Source of the DNA: a virus
IMG/VR virus record: IMGVR_UViG_3300030333_000819
Coordinates: 1 to 44,762 of that record
Strand: one strand, 5' to 3'
DNA length: 44,762 bases
The notes below the pieces were generated by a model. It was not told the origin of the DNA, ran no database searches, and saw only the letters and a list, made by a program, of their open reading frames with translations. Shown piece after piece: positions 36,575 through 44,665 of this stretch. The position numbers and the translations under genes were made by a program. The first letter of the stretch is position 1, and every line of letters begins with the position of its first letter.

Positions 36575-38803
36575 CTACATTCCTGCGTTATCTGAGTAAT
36601 GAACAGCCCAACCGTGGATGTCAAAGTCTTTCCCATCTTCTGAATCAAAGAAAAGGTGCAGAGATTTACCACTTCCACGTACTTTATTACGTGTAACTGT
36701 TACTGGAAAGCCAGTATTAAAATCTAGTGAAGTTGGAGTTTTATCATAATCTTTTAAAATACGATATACTTGTTGTCTACGTCCAAACTTAGATGAGTTA
36801 CTATGATCAGAAAAGTCCCATCGCGCTTGCATATAGCAACTAGAGGGGTTCTCTAGTACGTAAGAATCGCCACTAGCTATGTATCCTGTTTCGGTACGTT
36901 TAGAGTATACAAAGATATGAGGAGCTTGTCTACGGTTCGTTACATTGCCTTCTAGAAGGTATCCAGTTTCAAAAGAGCTAGTAAAGTTTACACCTGTACT
37001 ATCTTTAGCTTTCCAATCTACAAAGCTATCATCGTTTAACTGTGCAAAAGTAATTTCACTTTCGTTAGTACCAGGTTCTGCAATAATAAAACCAGTTGTT
37101 GTAGACCCACCTCGTAAAACTTCTACATCAGCAACCACTACTTCACCATCTGATGCACGTACAACTGTTTGTCCACTAGAAGCTTGGATAACCGTGTCAG
37201 TTTCTTTAACGTTACCAACACTAGGTAGTGTAAAAATACCAAATACATATGGTGAGTTACTAGCAAGCTCTCCAAACGACCAAGGATAAAACCCACCAAT
37301 ATTAGAATCAAATACTAATGCTCTGTTAAATTTAAATCGATAGTTAGTGTCATTACCTCCTGAGTTCCATCCCCATGTAACCCTACCAGTTACAGAATCA
37401 TACGATCCTTGAGCATAAACTTTAGATACAGAAGGAATTGTGCTATCGTAGTACGTTTGTATAGTTTGTTTAGTTAAAGATTGTGCTTCAATACGGTCAG
37501 TAACTTGGTTACGACCAATGCTGTAGATTCCTCTATCACTCCACCAAATAGGAGTACCTTCAACGTCTACAATTGTACGTTTACCTACAATACCAACCGT
37601 ACTTACTTTAGATACACTGTAATCAGTAGGAACAAACGTGCTACTTCCTGTACCACTAATTTCCCACAACCCATTATCAGCAAATACTAACAAAGATTCC
37701 CCTGTTACACGTAAAGCTAGGACGTTACCAGCATCAGGTATAACAACAACACCACCATCTGTGTCTACTAGATCGCTAATTTCCTCTGATGTTGGGTCAG
37801 CTTCTTGATAACAACGATGGATGTTTGATTCATCCTCAATAATTTGGCTAAAGAAAATATGACCTGAAATAGTAGACTCTGGTGGGCCACCATACCATGA
37901 ACGACCAGCATAAAACGCTGTTGTTTGAGGACGAGTAGTAAAAGTTTCTGTTGGAATACCAGATAGTCCTGATACTGTATCTCTATCTTTATTAAATGGG
38001 TCTATAATGTAGTGTCCTCGTGGCGCACGAGTGTTACCAAAGAATATTTTAGTTAATTCTGCTGGATCAAAATCATCATTAGTATCTTTTGCAGCCCACC
38101 ACTGTTTATTATTACCCGGATATTTAGATTGACTTGAATAATACGTAGTAATTGGATCAGCTACACTCCCACCTGGTGATACCCACCCTTGATTACGTAA
38201 GTTATAGTGGTGAAGTGTAGATAAACTTGTTGGTTCTTCATCAATAGCTAGAGTATCTTCTACACCATCGAAGTCTCGTATTTCCAAAGCAATTTCAGTG
38301 TTAGTTATGGAGTCACCGCTAACATTATACGTTACATAAAACGGTTTAATTTTTTTAGATGCAACAAATAAGAAGCCTTTACCAAACGAAATGTCTACAA
38401 GCTCTGTACCTACATCAGTAATTCCCGGTGCAGCAAAACTTGATAAGTCAGTAGTGAATGATTTAAGATTTCCAGACACAGGTTGGCTATTAATATCAAA
38501 ATAGTACAAGGTTGGTCCTACTTGAGCTACCAAGAAGTGTCTGTTACCGTCACCGGCAACCTCATCCCATTGAAAACATCCTACAGCTTGTGTCTGCCAT
38601 ACACTTTCTGCAACATTTTTATTAGTAATGCTGTAGCTGCTTTCATAGTTAATACCTAATCGCCTACGAATGTCACCTTTTTTATCAAAGATACAGTTAA
38701 CCGCATCTTGTACAGCATTTTCAGGAAACGTTAAAGGGGTAGCCTCTGTAACAAGGCCACCTACAAACGTATTGTATACCTTTAAGCTATCGTTTTTAGG
38801 CAT
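36575..38803 (-). CDS. Tail tubular protein B / tail nozzle (T7 gp12-like)
   Basis: The 742-residue protein has the N-terminus MPKNDSLKVYNTFVGGLVTEATPLTFPENAVQDAVNCIFDKKGDIRRRLG (quoted motif spans residues 1-50; key parts GGLVTEATPL and RRRLG), diagnostic of phage tail nozzle or stabilisation proteins. The rest is beta-rich, as expected for a six-bladed propeller. It forms the tip of the short tail. It follows the adaptor gene and precedes the internal virion proteins. Confidence 0.9.
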   Translation of the reverse strand: MPKNDSLKVYNTFVGGLVTEATPLTFPENAVQDAVNCIFDKKGDIRRRLGINYESSYSITNKNVAESVWQTQAVGCFQWDEVAGDGNRHFLVAQVGPTLYYFDINSQPVSGNLKSFTTDLSSFAAPGITDVGTELVDISFGKGFLFVASKKIKPFYVTYNVSGDSITNTEIALEIRDFDGVEDTLAIDEEPTSLSTLHHYNLRNQGWVSPGGSVADPITTYYSSQSKYPGNNKQWWAAKDTNDDFDPAELTKIFFGNTRAPRGHYIIDPFNKDRDTVSGLSGIPTETFTTRPQTTAFYAGRSWYGGPPESTISGHIFFSQIIEDESNIHRCYQEADPTSEEISDLVDTDGGVVVIPDAGNVLALRVTGESLLVFADNGLWEISGTGSSTFVPTDYSVSKVSTVGIVGKRTIVDVEGTPIWWSDRGIYSIGRNQVTDRIEAQSLTKQTIQTYYDSTIPSVSKVYAQGSYDSVTGRVTWGWNSGGNDTNYRFKFNRALVFDSNIGGFYPWSFGELASNSPYVFGIFTLPSVGNVKETDTVIQASSGQTVVRASDGEVVVADVEVLRGGSTTTGFIIAEPGTNESEITFAQLNDDSFVDWKAKDSTGVNFTSSFETGYLLEGNVTNRRQAPHIFVYSKRTETGYIASGDSYVLENPSSCYMQARWDFSDHSNSSKFGRRQQVYRILKDYDKTPTSLDFNTGFPVTVTRNKVRGSGKSLHLFFDSEDGKDFDIHGWAVHYSDNAGM

Positions 38804-38812
38804 TTAACCCTC

Positions 38813-39115
38813 TTAAGACACTTCTTTATTTTCAAATACGGTTGACGTATCCACTTTCTTTTTAGGAATCCGCTTCTTAGTCTGCAATACTGGGCGTTCT
38901 TTATCCGCATTATGAGTACGTGGGTGTTTTTTTATGTACGCATCTCCAGCTTTTTGAACATCAGTTATATTAGTATAGCTTCCACTCAATTCATTAGGAA
39001 TAGTTCCACCTTCTTTAAACATAAAATGCATAAAGCCATAAGGATTTCTATTTACAACAATAAGATTTTTATTTTGAGTCTTCCAATTAAGACCGTCTAC
39101 GACTCGTTCTTCCAT
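38813..39115 (-). CDS. Small protein between tail tubular genes, unknown
   Basis: The 100-residue protein (MEERVVDGLNWKTQNKNLIV...) overlaps the end of the adaptor gene by 29 bases and lies 9 bases before the nozzle gene. The N-terminal half could fold as a small alpha/beta domain (KNLIVVNRNPYGFMHFMFKE). The C-terminus is very basic (KKRIPKKKVDTS). It may be a tail assembly factor or a minor virion protein. No family is recognised. Confidence 0.7.
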   Translation of the reverse strand: MEERVVDGLNWKTQNKNLIVVNRNPYGFMHFMFKEGGTIPNELSGSYTNITDVQKAGDAYIKKHPRTHNADKERPVLQTKKRIPKKKVDTSTVFENKEVS

Positions 39116-39860
39116 AATCTACCCTTCCGTAGTAGTTACTTTGTGATGCGGCAATATTATGTCGATCTGATTGCCATCTAATTTTTTGCCTAAGAGATAC
39201 TTGCTCTGCTTTAGGATTAGCTCTTTGATTAATCTCAACATGAGCTACAGACTTGGCTTCGTTTAACAACCAAGGAAATAAATCAACGTCTAAATCAGGT
39301 ACAAAAGTATCTGACATTGTAAACGATGGCTCTTGTATTGCCCATACGATAAACTTACTAGACTGTAACGTACTATCTACTGCACTATCATATGAATCAA
39401 AAATTAAAAAGCTATCATCAAATGTAGTATAATAATCAGGAGCTTTATTGTTTGATATTAAAACTTCTCCACCATCTACAGCTACTGTAACAATAGTAGA
39501 ATCTGTTGAGTTTCTAGATAAAGAAAGTTGTAAGAAATCTTCTGGTTCCATCCAAGTAATACGATTATAATCTTTAGCTGTATCACCAGACTTTACAGTA
39601 TTATATCGTACTTCTTCAATACGTCTAATACCATCAGGAATTTGCATATGAGTAGGAGTAGCAGTTGAGCCTAATGCAGTTAACGTAATTAATTTACGAT
39701 GTTCAGGAACTTCAATATTATTAATTAAATCATAGTAAACATCCCGAATAACATAAGCAACTTGTTCTGATTCAATTGTATCAGAAAAACTGTTGACTGT
39801 ATCCGCATCCATTGAACTTAAAATACGTTGAGTCATATCTAATAACGTTAACTTAGGCAT
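39087..39860 (-). CDS. Tail tubular protein A / adaptor (T7 gp11-like)
   Basis: The 257-residue protein has the features of gp11-like adaptors, which link portal and nozzle. The N-terminal helices (MPKLTLLDMTQRILSSMDAD, EQVAYVIRDVYYDLINNIEV) are followed by PEHRKLITLTALGSTATPTHMQIPDGIRRIEEVRY and a C-terminal helical end (WLLNEAKSVAHVEINQRANP). Start ATG 39860 has GAGGAG 8 bases upstream, inside the preceding small gene. It is the usual neighbour of the nozzle gene. Confidence 0.87.
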   Translation of the reverse strand: MPKLTLLDMTQRILSSMDADTVNSFSDTIESEQVAYVIRDVYYDLINNIEVPEHRKLITLTALGSTATPTHMQIPDGIRRIEEVRYNTVKSGDTAKDYNRITWMEPEDFLQLSLSRNSTDSTIVTVAVDGGEVLISNNKAPDYYTTFDDSFLIFDSYDSAVDSTLQSSKFIVWAIQEPSFTMSDTFVPDLDVDLFPWLLNEAKSVAHVEINQRANPKAEQVSLRQKIRWQSDRHNIAASQSNYYGRVDYGRTSRRRS

Positions 39861-39865
39861 TAGGT

Positions 39866-40006
39866 CTACTCCTCAAAGTCCTGTACTAAATCTTTTTGAG
39901 GTACAGGTTCACACTTACAAGTTTCAGGATCACACTTACATCCTGTTTTACCACAACGAGAACACACACCTAGATTTTCTTTAGTTTGGTAGTCTTTGTT
40001 TACCAT
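39866..40006 (-). CDS. Cysteine-rich, metallothionein-like peptide (46 residues)
   Basis: A frame from ATG 40006 to TAG 39866 encodes MVNKDYQTKENLGVCSRCGK followed by TGCKCDPETCKCEPVPQKDL. Six cysteines lie within 18 residues, C15-x2-C18-x4-C23-x-C25-x4-C30-x-C32, with a duplicated CKC unit. This density and the CxC pairs are what metallothioneins use to bind Zn, Cu or Cd in clusters. It overlaps the upstream small basic gene by 7 bases, and its last codons supply the ribosome-binding site of the adaptor gene. Binding of one or two metal ions in a zinc-knuckle fold is the alternative. Confidence 0.75.
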   Translation of the reverse strand: MVNKDYQTKENLGVCSRCGKTGCKCDPETCKCEPVPQKDLVQDFEE

Positions 40007-40251
40007 TTTTTACAACTCCAATAACGTGCAGTTAGTTTACTAGGTTTGTTTGTGTCACATTTATGTCGCGCTCTAAAACTTTTTCTACGTTTAGGATTGT
40101 TCTTTTTAATACTCATATTAGCATCACCAAAACGAATTAGTTTTACAGTATCACCTTGTTTAGCTAATACCGCAAACTTTTTACCACCTTTACGTGATCG
40201 TTTAGGTTTATTGTATCCTGAAAAAGTTTCACCAGCACGAGTAATAGCCAT
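40000..40251 (-). CDS. Small basic protein conserved near phage tail genes
   Basis: The 83-residue protein contains ITRAGETFSGYNKPKRSRKG, FAVLAKQGDTVKLIRFGDAN and RRKSFRARHKCDTNKPSKLT followed by ARYWSCKKW. I recognise this AGETFSGYNKPKR ... LAKQGDTVKLIRFGD ... KRRKSFRARH pattern as a widespread protein of unknown function in marine phages, usually near tail genes. It is very basic and could bind DNA or a capsid component. It is coupled to the tiny gene upstream by TAATG. Confidence 0.85.
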   Translation of the reverse strand: MAITRAGETFSGYNKPKRSRKGGKKFAVLAKQGDTVKLIRFGDANMSIKKNNPKRRKSFRARHKCDTNKPSKLTARYWSCKKW

Positions 40252-40364
40252 TATGCATAGCCACGCCGCATTGGCTTTTTCTTTTTATCTTTCTTTTTAG
40301 CTACCATTTTACCAGTCTTAGAATAACCTTTCTTTTTATCCATCTTACCATTTTTACCGGGCAT
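40251..40364 (-). CDS. Tiny lysine-rich protein (37 residues)
   Basis: A frame from ATG 40364 to TAA 40251 encodes MPGKNGKMDKKKGYSKTGKM and VAKKKDKKKKPMRRGYA. Sixteen of 37 residues are Lys or Arg. AAAGGAG lies 8 bases before the ATG, the best such site in this gap, and the stop overlaps the next start (TAATG). Such peptides are common next to phage structural genes and could be DNA-condensing virion components, which is speculative. Confidence 0.75.
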   Translation of the reverse strand: MPGKNGKMDKKKGYSKTGKMVAKKKDKKKKPMRRGYA

Positions 40365-40432
40365 TTTAATCTCCTTTGTTTAAGTTGAAGTGGAACAGTT
40401 TCTATTGCGTATGAGTATAGTAAACTAACCAT

Positions 40433-40777
40433 TTAAGAATTGTTTACATTTGGATGTTTACCATTATGCATATGAGCTAGTGCATCTAAATTTTTATGTA
40501 CAACTCTCATTTCAGTTCTTAATTCAGATATTTCCCTATGTTGTGCTTCAAGTTTAGCAGGAGATAGTATATTAGAAAACACTTTATTCTGATGTTTAAT
40601 TACAGCCCTGTCTGCATCAGCTTGGTCTATACGAGTATTAATATCATTTAAAACTTTTTCCATTTCAGCAATGTCTTGAATAACTCTAGACAATTGAGAT
40701 TTTACTACAGCAAATGCTCCAGCTAATGAAGCTAAAAGTGTACCAAATTGTACAAGTTCTCTAATACCAAATTCCAT
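40433..40777 (-). CDS. Membrane-anchored coiled-coil protein (possible spanin-like)
   Basis: The 114-residue protein has an N-terminal hydrophobic helix (MEFGIRELVQFGTLLASLAG followed by AFAVV) and then a long coiled-coil (QLSRVIQDIAEMEKVLNDIN, AKLEAQHREISELRTEMRVV). This N-in, one-TM plus coiled-coil layout is that of inner-membrane spanins of the Rz type and of some virion proteins. It is not adjacent to the holin, and no outer-membrane lipoprotein partner is evident, so the spanin reading is tentative. Confidence 0.7.
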   Translation of the reverse strand: MEFGIRELVQFGTLLASLAGAFAVVKSQLSRVIQDIAEMEKVLNDINTRIDQADADRAVIKHQNKVFSNILSPAKLEAQHREISELRTEMRVVHKNLDALAHMHNGKHPNVNNS

Positions 40778-40778
40778 G

Positions 40779-41315
40779 TTAGCTTACCGCTGGTCCTGAT
40801 GTTGCTGCCCAATAAAGAAACCAACCAATTCCACCAGCAATTGCTATAACAGCTAAACCCTTACCAACTTCAAACAAAATAGCTTTTCTATGTCTAGCAC
40901 GTTCTTCTGCTTCTATCTTTTCTTGCTTCTCACGTTTCTTTTTATCAGCAATTCGTTTCTCACGTTCTTCAAGTATAAGATTCCAAGTAGTTTTTTCTCC
41001 TACCTTTGTAGGCCACTTCCGATTTATCTCATCCTTTAAATCATTAAGTTGTTGTTCTAATTGTTTTTGCTCAATTACCGCTGCTGCCGCAGACGACATA
41101 GAGGTTTCTGAGCCATCATCAGCAGCACGTTTTTGTAGTATACTTTTGTTTTTTCTGCCGATTGAGCTACCAGCTTTGTTGTCTTTATTTTTTTCATGTT
41201 GTTCTTTTGCTTGAAATAACCCATCTAATCCATGAGCAATCTCTTGAACACCTTTAGCAGATTTTACTAGAGTTTTGGTAGCAGTAATAGCAGCAGCTAT
41301 AGTAATTGGGTCCAT
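40779..41315 (-). CDS. Structural or membrane protein of marine phage type, unknown
   Basis: The 178-residue protein starts MDPITIAAAITATKTLVKSA, followed by KGVQEIAHGLDGLFQAKEQH, a beginning I know from marine podovirus and cyanophage proteins near tail genes. The middle is a charged coiled-coil (VIEQKQLEQQLNDLKDEINR, EEREKRIADKKKREKQEKIE) and the C-terminus contains one transmembrane segment (GLAVIAIAGGIGWFLYWAAT). It may be a tail-associated or membrane-fusion-type component; the function is unknown. Confidence 0.72.
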   Translation of the reverse strand: MDPITIAAAITATKTLVKSAKGVQEIAHGLDGLFQAKEQHEKNKDNKAGSSIGRKNKSILQKRAADDGSETSMSSAAAAVIEQKQLEQQLNDLKDEINRKWPTKVGEKTTWNLILEEREKRIADKKKREKQEKIEAEERARHRKAILFEVGKGLAVIAIAGGIGWFLYWAATSGPAVS

Positions 41316-41333
41316 AGTGTACCATCTTTACAG

Positions 41334-41657
41334 TTATGGTTTATTCGGCCAAGGGTCAGACACGCCAGCTTTGCCTTGTTCAAATTCATTCCATTGCGTT
41401 TGAAAAGCCACCGAATCAGAGATATTAGCTGGAAGATCACGCAAGGTAGCGCGATACGACTTCATCGAGTCAGTAAGCGTTACATCATTAAGAGCAAAGT
41501 AATCCGTTTCCTGCAACCGCTTGTTCCGCTCTCTTCTAATTGACTCCAAACAAAGATTACTTTCATTGGCCTCACTCTTAGCCTTTCGATCAAGCAGCGC
41601 TTTCTCTTCAGCATCCGTAAGGGGGAACTCTTTTCCGTTAACAATTTTTGTAGCCAT
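41334..41657 (-). CDS. Phage tail assembly chaperone-like protein
   Basis: The 107-residue protein has LESIRRERNKRLQETDYFAL, ATLRDLPANISD and a C-terminal DPWPNKP. This IRxxRxxxLxxTD ... LRDLPxN ... WPxxP pattern is that of the tail assembly chaperones / fibre assembly proteins attached to many phage fibre genes. It lies directly downstream of a fibre gene, which fits a role in folding or trimerising the fibre. Confidence 0.82.
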   Translation of the reverse strand: MATKIVNGKEFPLTDAEEKALLDRKAKSEANESNLCLESIRRERNKRLQETDYFALNDVTLTDSMKSYRATLRDLPANISDSVAFQTQWNEFEQGKAGVSDPWPNKP

Positions 41658-41666
41658 AGCGCACCC

Positions 41667-42389
41667 CTAAACCACGTTGGTTCCGTATAATTTAAAATGA
41701 ATGTCAGTGAAATGGCCTGTCGTAGGATAAATTTTGAAAGCGTCTACATCACCCTGAGTTCCACCGCTTGCAGTGTGAAACCACGCTCCGTTACAACGCA
41801 CAGGTGCATAACCAGCGTTGTGGTAGCTCCAATCGTGCATACCCCCTGGCTGTGCCTCACCATCTTTGTGCCGATCAATGGTCATCGTCCCGAAAAGGTT
41901 GGACGGCACGGCTGGCCTGAAGTCAGTGCTGTATCCCGTGATTTCAGTTTCGCCAGTGGTGGTGCCATGGCGTCCCTCCGTGGCATAAGTGTTATTGTTC
42001 CTTGTCACATGGTTTGTGGAATACCAGTCATTGGTGAGTGCCGTTGCCGCACCGCTATCGTTTGAATAGTTTGATCCGTTATCGTAGCTGATCGCAATCA
42101 TCAACGCCCCAGCCGCGCTGATCTGCACATTCCAAAGGTGAAGGATATAGAAGTCGTGGGTCAGATTTGTGAACGCCACAAAAGCCTGTGTTGCTGAAGA
42201 GTAGCTTCCTTGTGAGTGAAGATCGTAAGTACCACTGGTTAAATCAAGAATACCTTGTACAGTATCCCTTTTAGTTAAATTACTATCTCCTACGTCGGCA
42301 AAAGTAACGACATCCGAAGCAGTAATTGTGTGGTCCGTTAGGGCTGTACCTACACCAAGCATACGCTGGTCTAATGTTGTCTGTGCCAT
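41667..42389 (-). CDS. Tail fibre / receptor-binding protein
   Basis: The 240-residue protein starts MAQTTLDQRMLGVGTALTDH and has a linker (DSNLTKRDTVQGILDLTSGT), then a beta-rich domain with many aromatic and Asn/Gly residues (FYILHLWNVQISAAGALMIA, NYSNDSGAATALTNDWYSTN). The C-terminal VDAFKIYPTTGHFTDIHFKLYG resembles the end of the gene at 42655-43617 (IKIYPGSGNFSSGGTIRRYR). Both C-terminal domains may therefore be alternative receptor-binding tips with the same fold. Codon use is more GC-rich here than in adjacent genes, suggesting acquisition. Confidence 0.75.
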   Translation of the reverse strand: MAQTTLDQRMLGVGTALTDHTITASDVVTFADVGDSNLTKRDTVQGILDLTSGTYDLHSQGSYSSATQAFVAFTNLTHDFYILHLWNVQISAAGALMIAISYDNGSNYSNDSGAATALTNDWYSTNHVTRNNNTYATEGRHGTTTGETEITGYSTDFRPAVPSNLFGTMTIDRHKDGEAQPGGMHDWSYHNAGYAPVRCNGAWFHTASGGTQGDVDAFKIYPTTGHFTDIHFKLYGTNVV

Positions 42390-42643
42390 TATAACTTACT
42401 CCGTTCTGTAGCAATCTCTGCTTCTTTGTTTTTTAGCCAATCACTATCAGTACCGAGGATTGCCTCACGAATACGACGAGGTGTAATTTCAACTTCAAGT
42501 TCCAAAATTTTTTGTTTTATTGCGCGTTCAGATGCACCAGCTTCCCATGCGTTTTCAGCAGCAACGCATGCATCAATTTCGGCATCACTCAAATCAACCA
42601 ACACGCCGTCGACCATCTTCGACTTATAGTCTTCTCTTGCCAT
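42389..42643 (-). CDS. Small fibre-associated protein, possible chaperone
   Basis: The 84-residue protein (MAREDYKSKMVDGVLVDLSD...) is helical: DAEIDACVAAENAWEAGASE, then ELEVEITPRRIREAILGTDSDWLKNKEAEIA (residues 48-78; key part TPRRIREAILGTD). The TPRRIREAILGTDxxWLxxKExEIA pattern is frequent in phage proteins next to tail fibre genes and resembles the C-terminal part of tail assembly chaperones. It overlaps the next fibre gene by one base (TAATG). Confidence 0.72.
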   Translation of the reverse strand: MAREDYKSKMVDGVLVDLSDAEIDACVAAENAWEAGASERAIKQKILELEVEITPRRIREAILGTDSDWLKNKEAEIATERSKL

Positions 42644-42654
42644 CTTAATTGCTC

Positions 42655-43617
42655 CTACGACCTTGCACGTCGGTAACGTCTAATAGTTCCACCACTTGAA
42701 AAGTTTCCGCTTCCGGGATAAATTTTTATGCAAGTATTAGCCTCAGCAGTGTCATACCGACCACCAGTAAATTCACCACAATTCAACGGTTGGTAATTGT
42801 AATAAATGTTCTGACCAAACGTGGTCGTCTTTGTTGCTGCGTTCGCGGGGTTAAGAAGCATTGTTTGCGAGAAGTACAGGTGTTCGTTAGAGCCTGTTCC
42901 TTCACCTGTCGCTAACATCACTCCAAAATTAGTTTCTTGGTTGTGATAAGTTCCTGTGCCACGGATTCCTGCCACACTCATTAAATACCCGCTTGTGCGA
43001 TAGGTTGGCCCAGCAACGCCGAGTTGAAAATAAATGCCTTGGCTATCTGATGCAATATCAACATTCTCAAGCTGGATCATATAGTCGTATCCATCTGCCA
43101 AATCTGTAAAACTAATATCAGAAACGGCTGTGACGTTTGTGCTGTCTACAAACGAAAAGCCACCACTTGCTATAGTCGCCCATTCAGGGGCAGTTGCACC
43201 GCTGTTAATTCTTAGTTGTTGTAAAGCTGACCCTTTAGCTAATCGAACATAGTCAGTGCCGTTGTAATAAAGAATGTCACCAGCAGCGTCAGACCCCATT
43301 GCAATTTTTGCACCTGTAACTTGGTTGTCAGCTATCTTAGCCGTGACTATGCTATTATCTTCTATGACAGGGGCATTGCCAGCATCGTGGATAATCAGGC
43401 TAAAGACTTCTACACCTGATGTAACGCTGGATGTTGTTGTAATGGTTGTACCTGAAACAGAGTAATCCGTAGAGGGTTTTTGGATAATTCCTCCAATACT
43501 CAGTAACACTGAATTGGTTGAAGCTGCTTTATCTAACGTAAAACTTGTACCACCACCTGTACCGTGGTTTTTAAAAGTTACGCCAGAGTTGCCAGCAAAG
43601 TTTAAAAAGTTACTCAT
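42655..43617 (-). CDS. Tail fibre protein
   Basis: The 320-residue protein starts with a small beta domain (FTLDKAASTNSVLLSIGGII then QKPSTDYSVSGTTITTTSS), the typical phage fibre N-terminal module with IGGIxQxPxxDYxVSGTTIT. The AKIADNQVTGAKIAMGSDAAGDILYYNGTDYVRL shaft segment (around 92-125) follows, then a C-terminal receptor-binding-type domain with IKIYPGSGNF. It lies one base after the discoidin-like fibre gene, so both are co-translated and may form one branched fibre. Confidence 0.85.
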   Translation of the reverse strand: MSNFLNFAGNSGVTFKNHGTGGGTSFTLDKAASTNSVLLSIGGIIQKPSTDYSVSGTTITTTSSVTSGVEVFSLIIHDAGNAPVIEDNSIVTAKIADNQVTGAKIAMGSDAAGDILYYNGTDYVRLAKGSALQQLRINSGATAPEWATIASGGFSFVDSTNVTAVSDISFTDLADGYDYMIQLENVDIASDSQGIYFQLGVAGPTYRTSGYLMSVAGIRGTGTYHNQETNFGVMLATGEGTGSNEHLYFSQTMLLNPANAATKTTTFGQNIYYNYQPLNCGEFTGGRYDTAEANTCIKIYPGSGNFSSGGTIRRYRRARS

Positions 43618-43618
43618 A

Positions 43619-44665
43619 TTACGCCCACCTTAATACCACGCCTGACACGCGAATTTCTTTAGTGTTCAAAGTCGTAACTCTGTACTTCATCGACGTGCCA
43701 GAGGGCTGTCCACTGATGTCAACAGAACCTTCGTAGTTAATAAAGTTAGAGTTGGTCGAGCCTTCAGCTAGGGTCACTTCTGTATAATTTGATCCCCCAT
43801 TTCGAGAAATTTCGGCCTTAATGTCGGTATTTACCGTCACCGAATCTACAGGGTCGGCCTGTACAGTGATGAAACCTTTTGACGGTGCAGAAGATGCGGT
43901 CAGCGCATTGTTGATTAGCGTCATGTTCTGCGTGGTATTCGTTTCAAACATGTCGAGTTCGATGATGTTGCCGTTAGCACCACCACTTGCGGTATTCTTA
44001 GATTTAACAGTAATTTTGTAATACCTGTAAGCAGTCGTATTTGACCAAGTATAATCCTTGGTTGCGTTGCCGGTAGCTCCAGTACTTTCATCAATTAATG
44101 ACGTAAAGTCAGAATTGTTGTTGGAGCCTTCGACCTTCACGCCCAATATGTAGTTAGCAATGTCAGCATGATTCATCCAATGTATGGACATCTTGGTTGC
44201 AGTTTTTGTCACGCCACTGCCAACATCAACCGTGAAAAACACAGACCCGGCTGGAAGTGGTACGGTCAAACCAGCTTCAGTTCCGGTGTTGCCATCGGCT
44301 AAATTTGCAAGATTGGTAACAGCACCTGATCCAGCAGTATACGTCAGACTAGGCGTAATAAAGCTATCCGTATATCCTGTGCCGGGATTGTGGTAATAGT
44401 CAGAACTAGCATCATACGTTGCGTTCGTTTTGGTCGCTAAGGTGTCACTGTCAAAAGCATCAGCTTGACCGTTTGGAAAATTCAACGCAATGCCTCGAAG
44501 GTCTGCAACTTCCAAAGCCAGTGCGCGAATATCTTTATCCACTGGCAAGCCTGATGTCTTAACAGATGTCACGGCTGAGTCCGCAATCTTTGCCGTCGTT
44601 ATAGCGCCGTCAATTATTTGCGATGCTTTTACGTTTGTTATGTTGCCCGTTAGAAACGCTGACAT
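43619..44665 (-). CDS. Tail fibre protein with discoidin-like (F5/8 type C) domain
   Basis: I choose the second of two adjacent ATGs (44665, 348 residues), since GGAG is then 6 bases away. The N-terminus MSAFLTGNITNVKASQIIDG and the helical repeat GAITTAKIADSAV form a fibre shaft. Residues of about 110-240 look like a galactose-binding discoidin fold (NLADGNTGTEAGLTVPLPAG, VFFTVDVGSGVTKTATKMSI, AYRYYKITVKS). A fibronectin- or Ig-like end follows (MKYRVTTLNTKEIRVSGVVL). It probably binds host surface glycans. The partial copy at 1-448 is a sequence variant of the same gene. Confidence 0.82.
   Translation of the reverse strand: MSAFLTGNITNVKASQIIDGAITTAKIADSAVTSVKTSGLPVDKDIRALALEVADLRGIALNFPNGQADAFDSDTLATKTNATYDASSDYYHNPGTGYTDSFITPSLTYTAGSGAVTNLANLADGNTGTEAGLTVPLPAGSVFFTVDVGSGVTKTATKMSIHWMNHADIANYILGVKVEGSNNNSDFTSLIDESTGATGNATKDYTWSNTTAYRYYKITVKSKNTASGGANGNIIELDMFETNTTQNMTLINNALTASSAPSKGFITVQADPVDSVTVNTDIKAEISRNGGSNYTEVTLAEGSTNSNFINYEGSVDISGQPSGTSMKYRVTTLNTKEIRVSGVVLRWA

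Noticed and set aside
40378-40432. A minus-strand promoter with -10 TATACT upstream of the tiny basic gene
   Set aside because: No acceptable -35 box lies at the right distance; the gap is short and explained by a ribosome-binding site.
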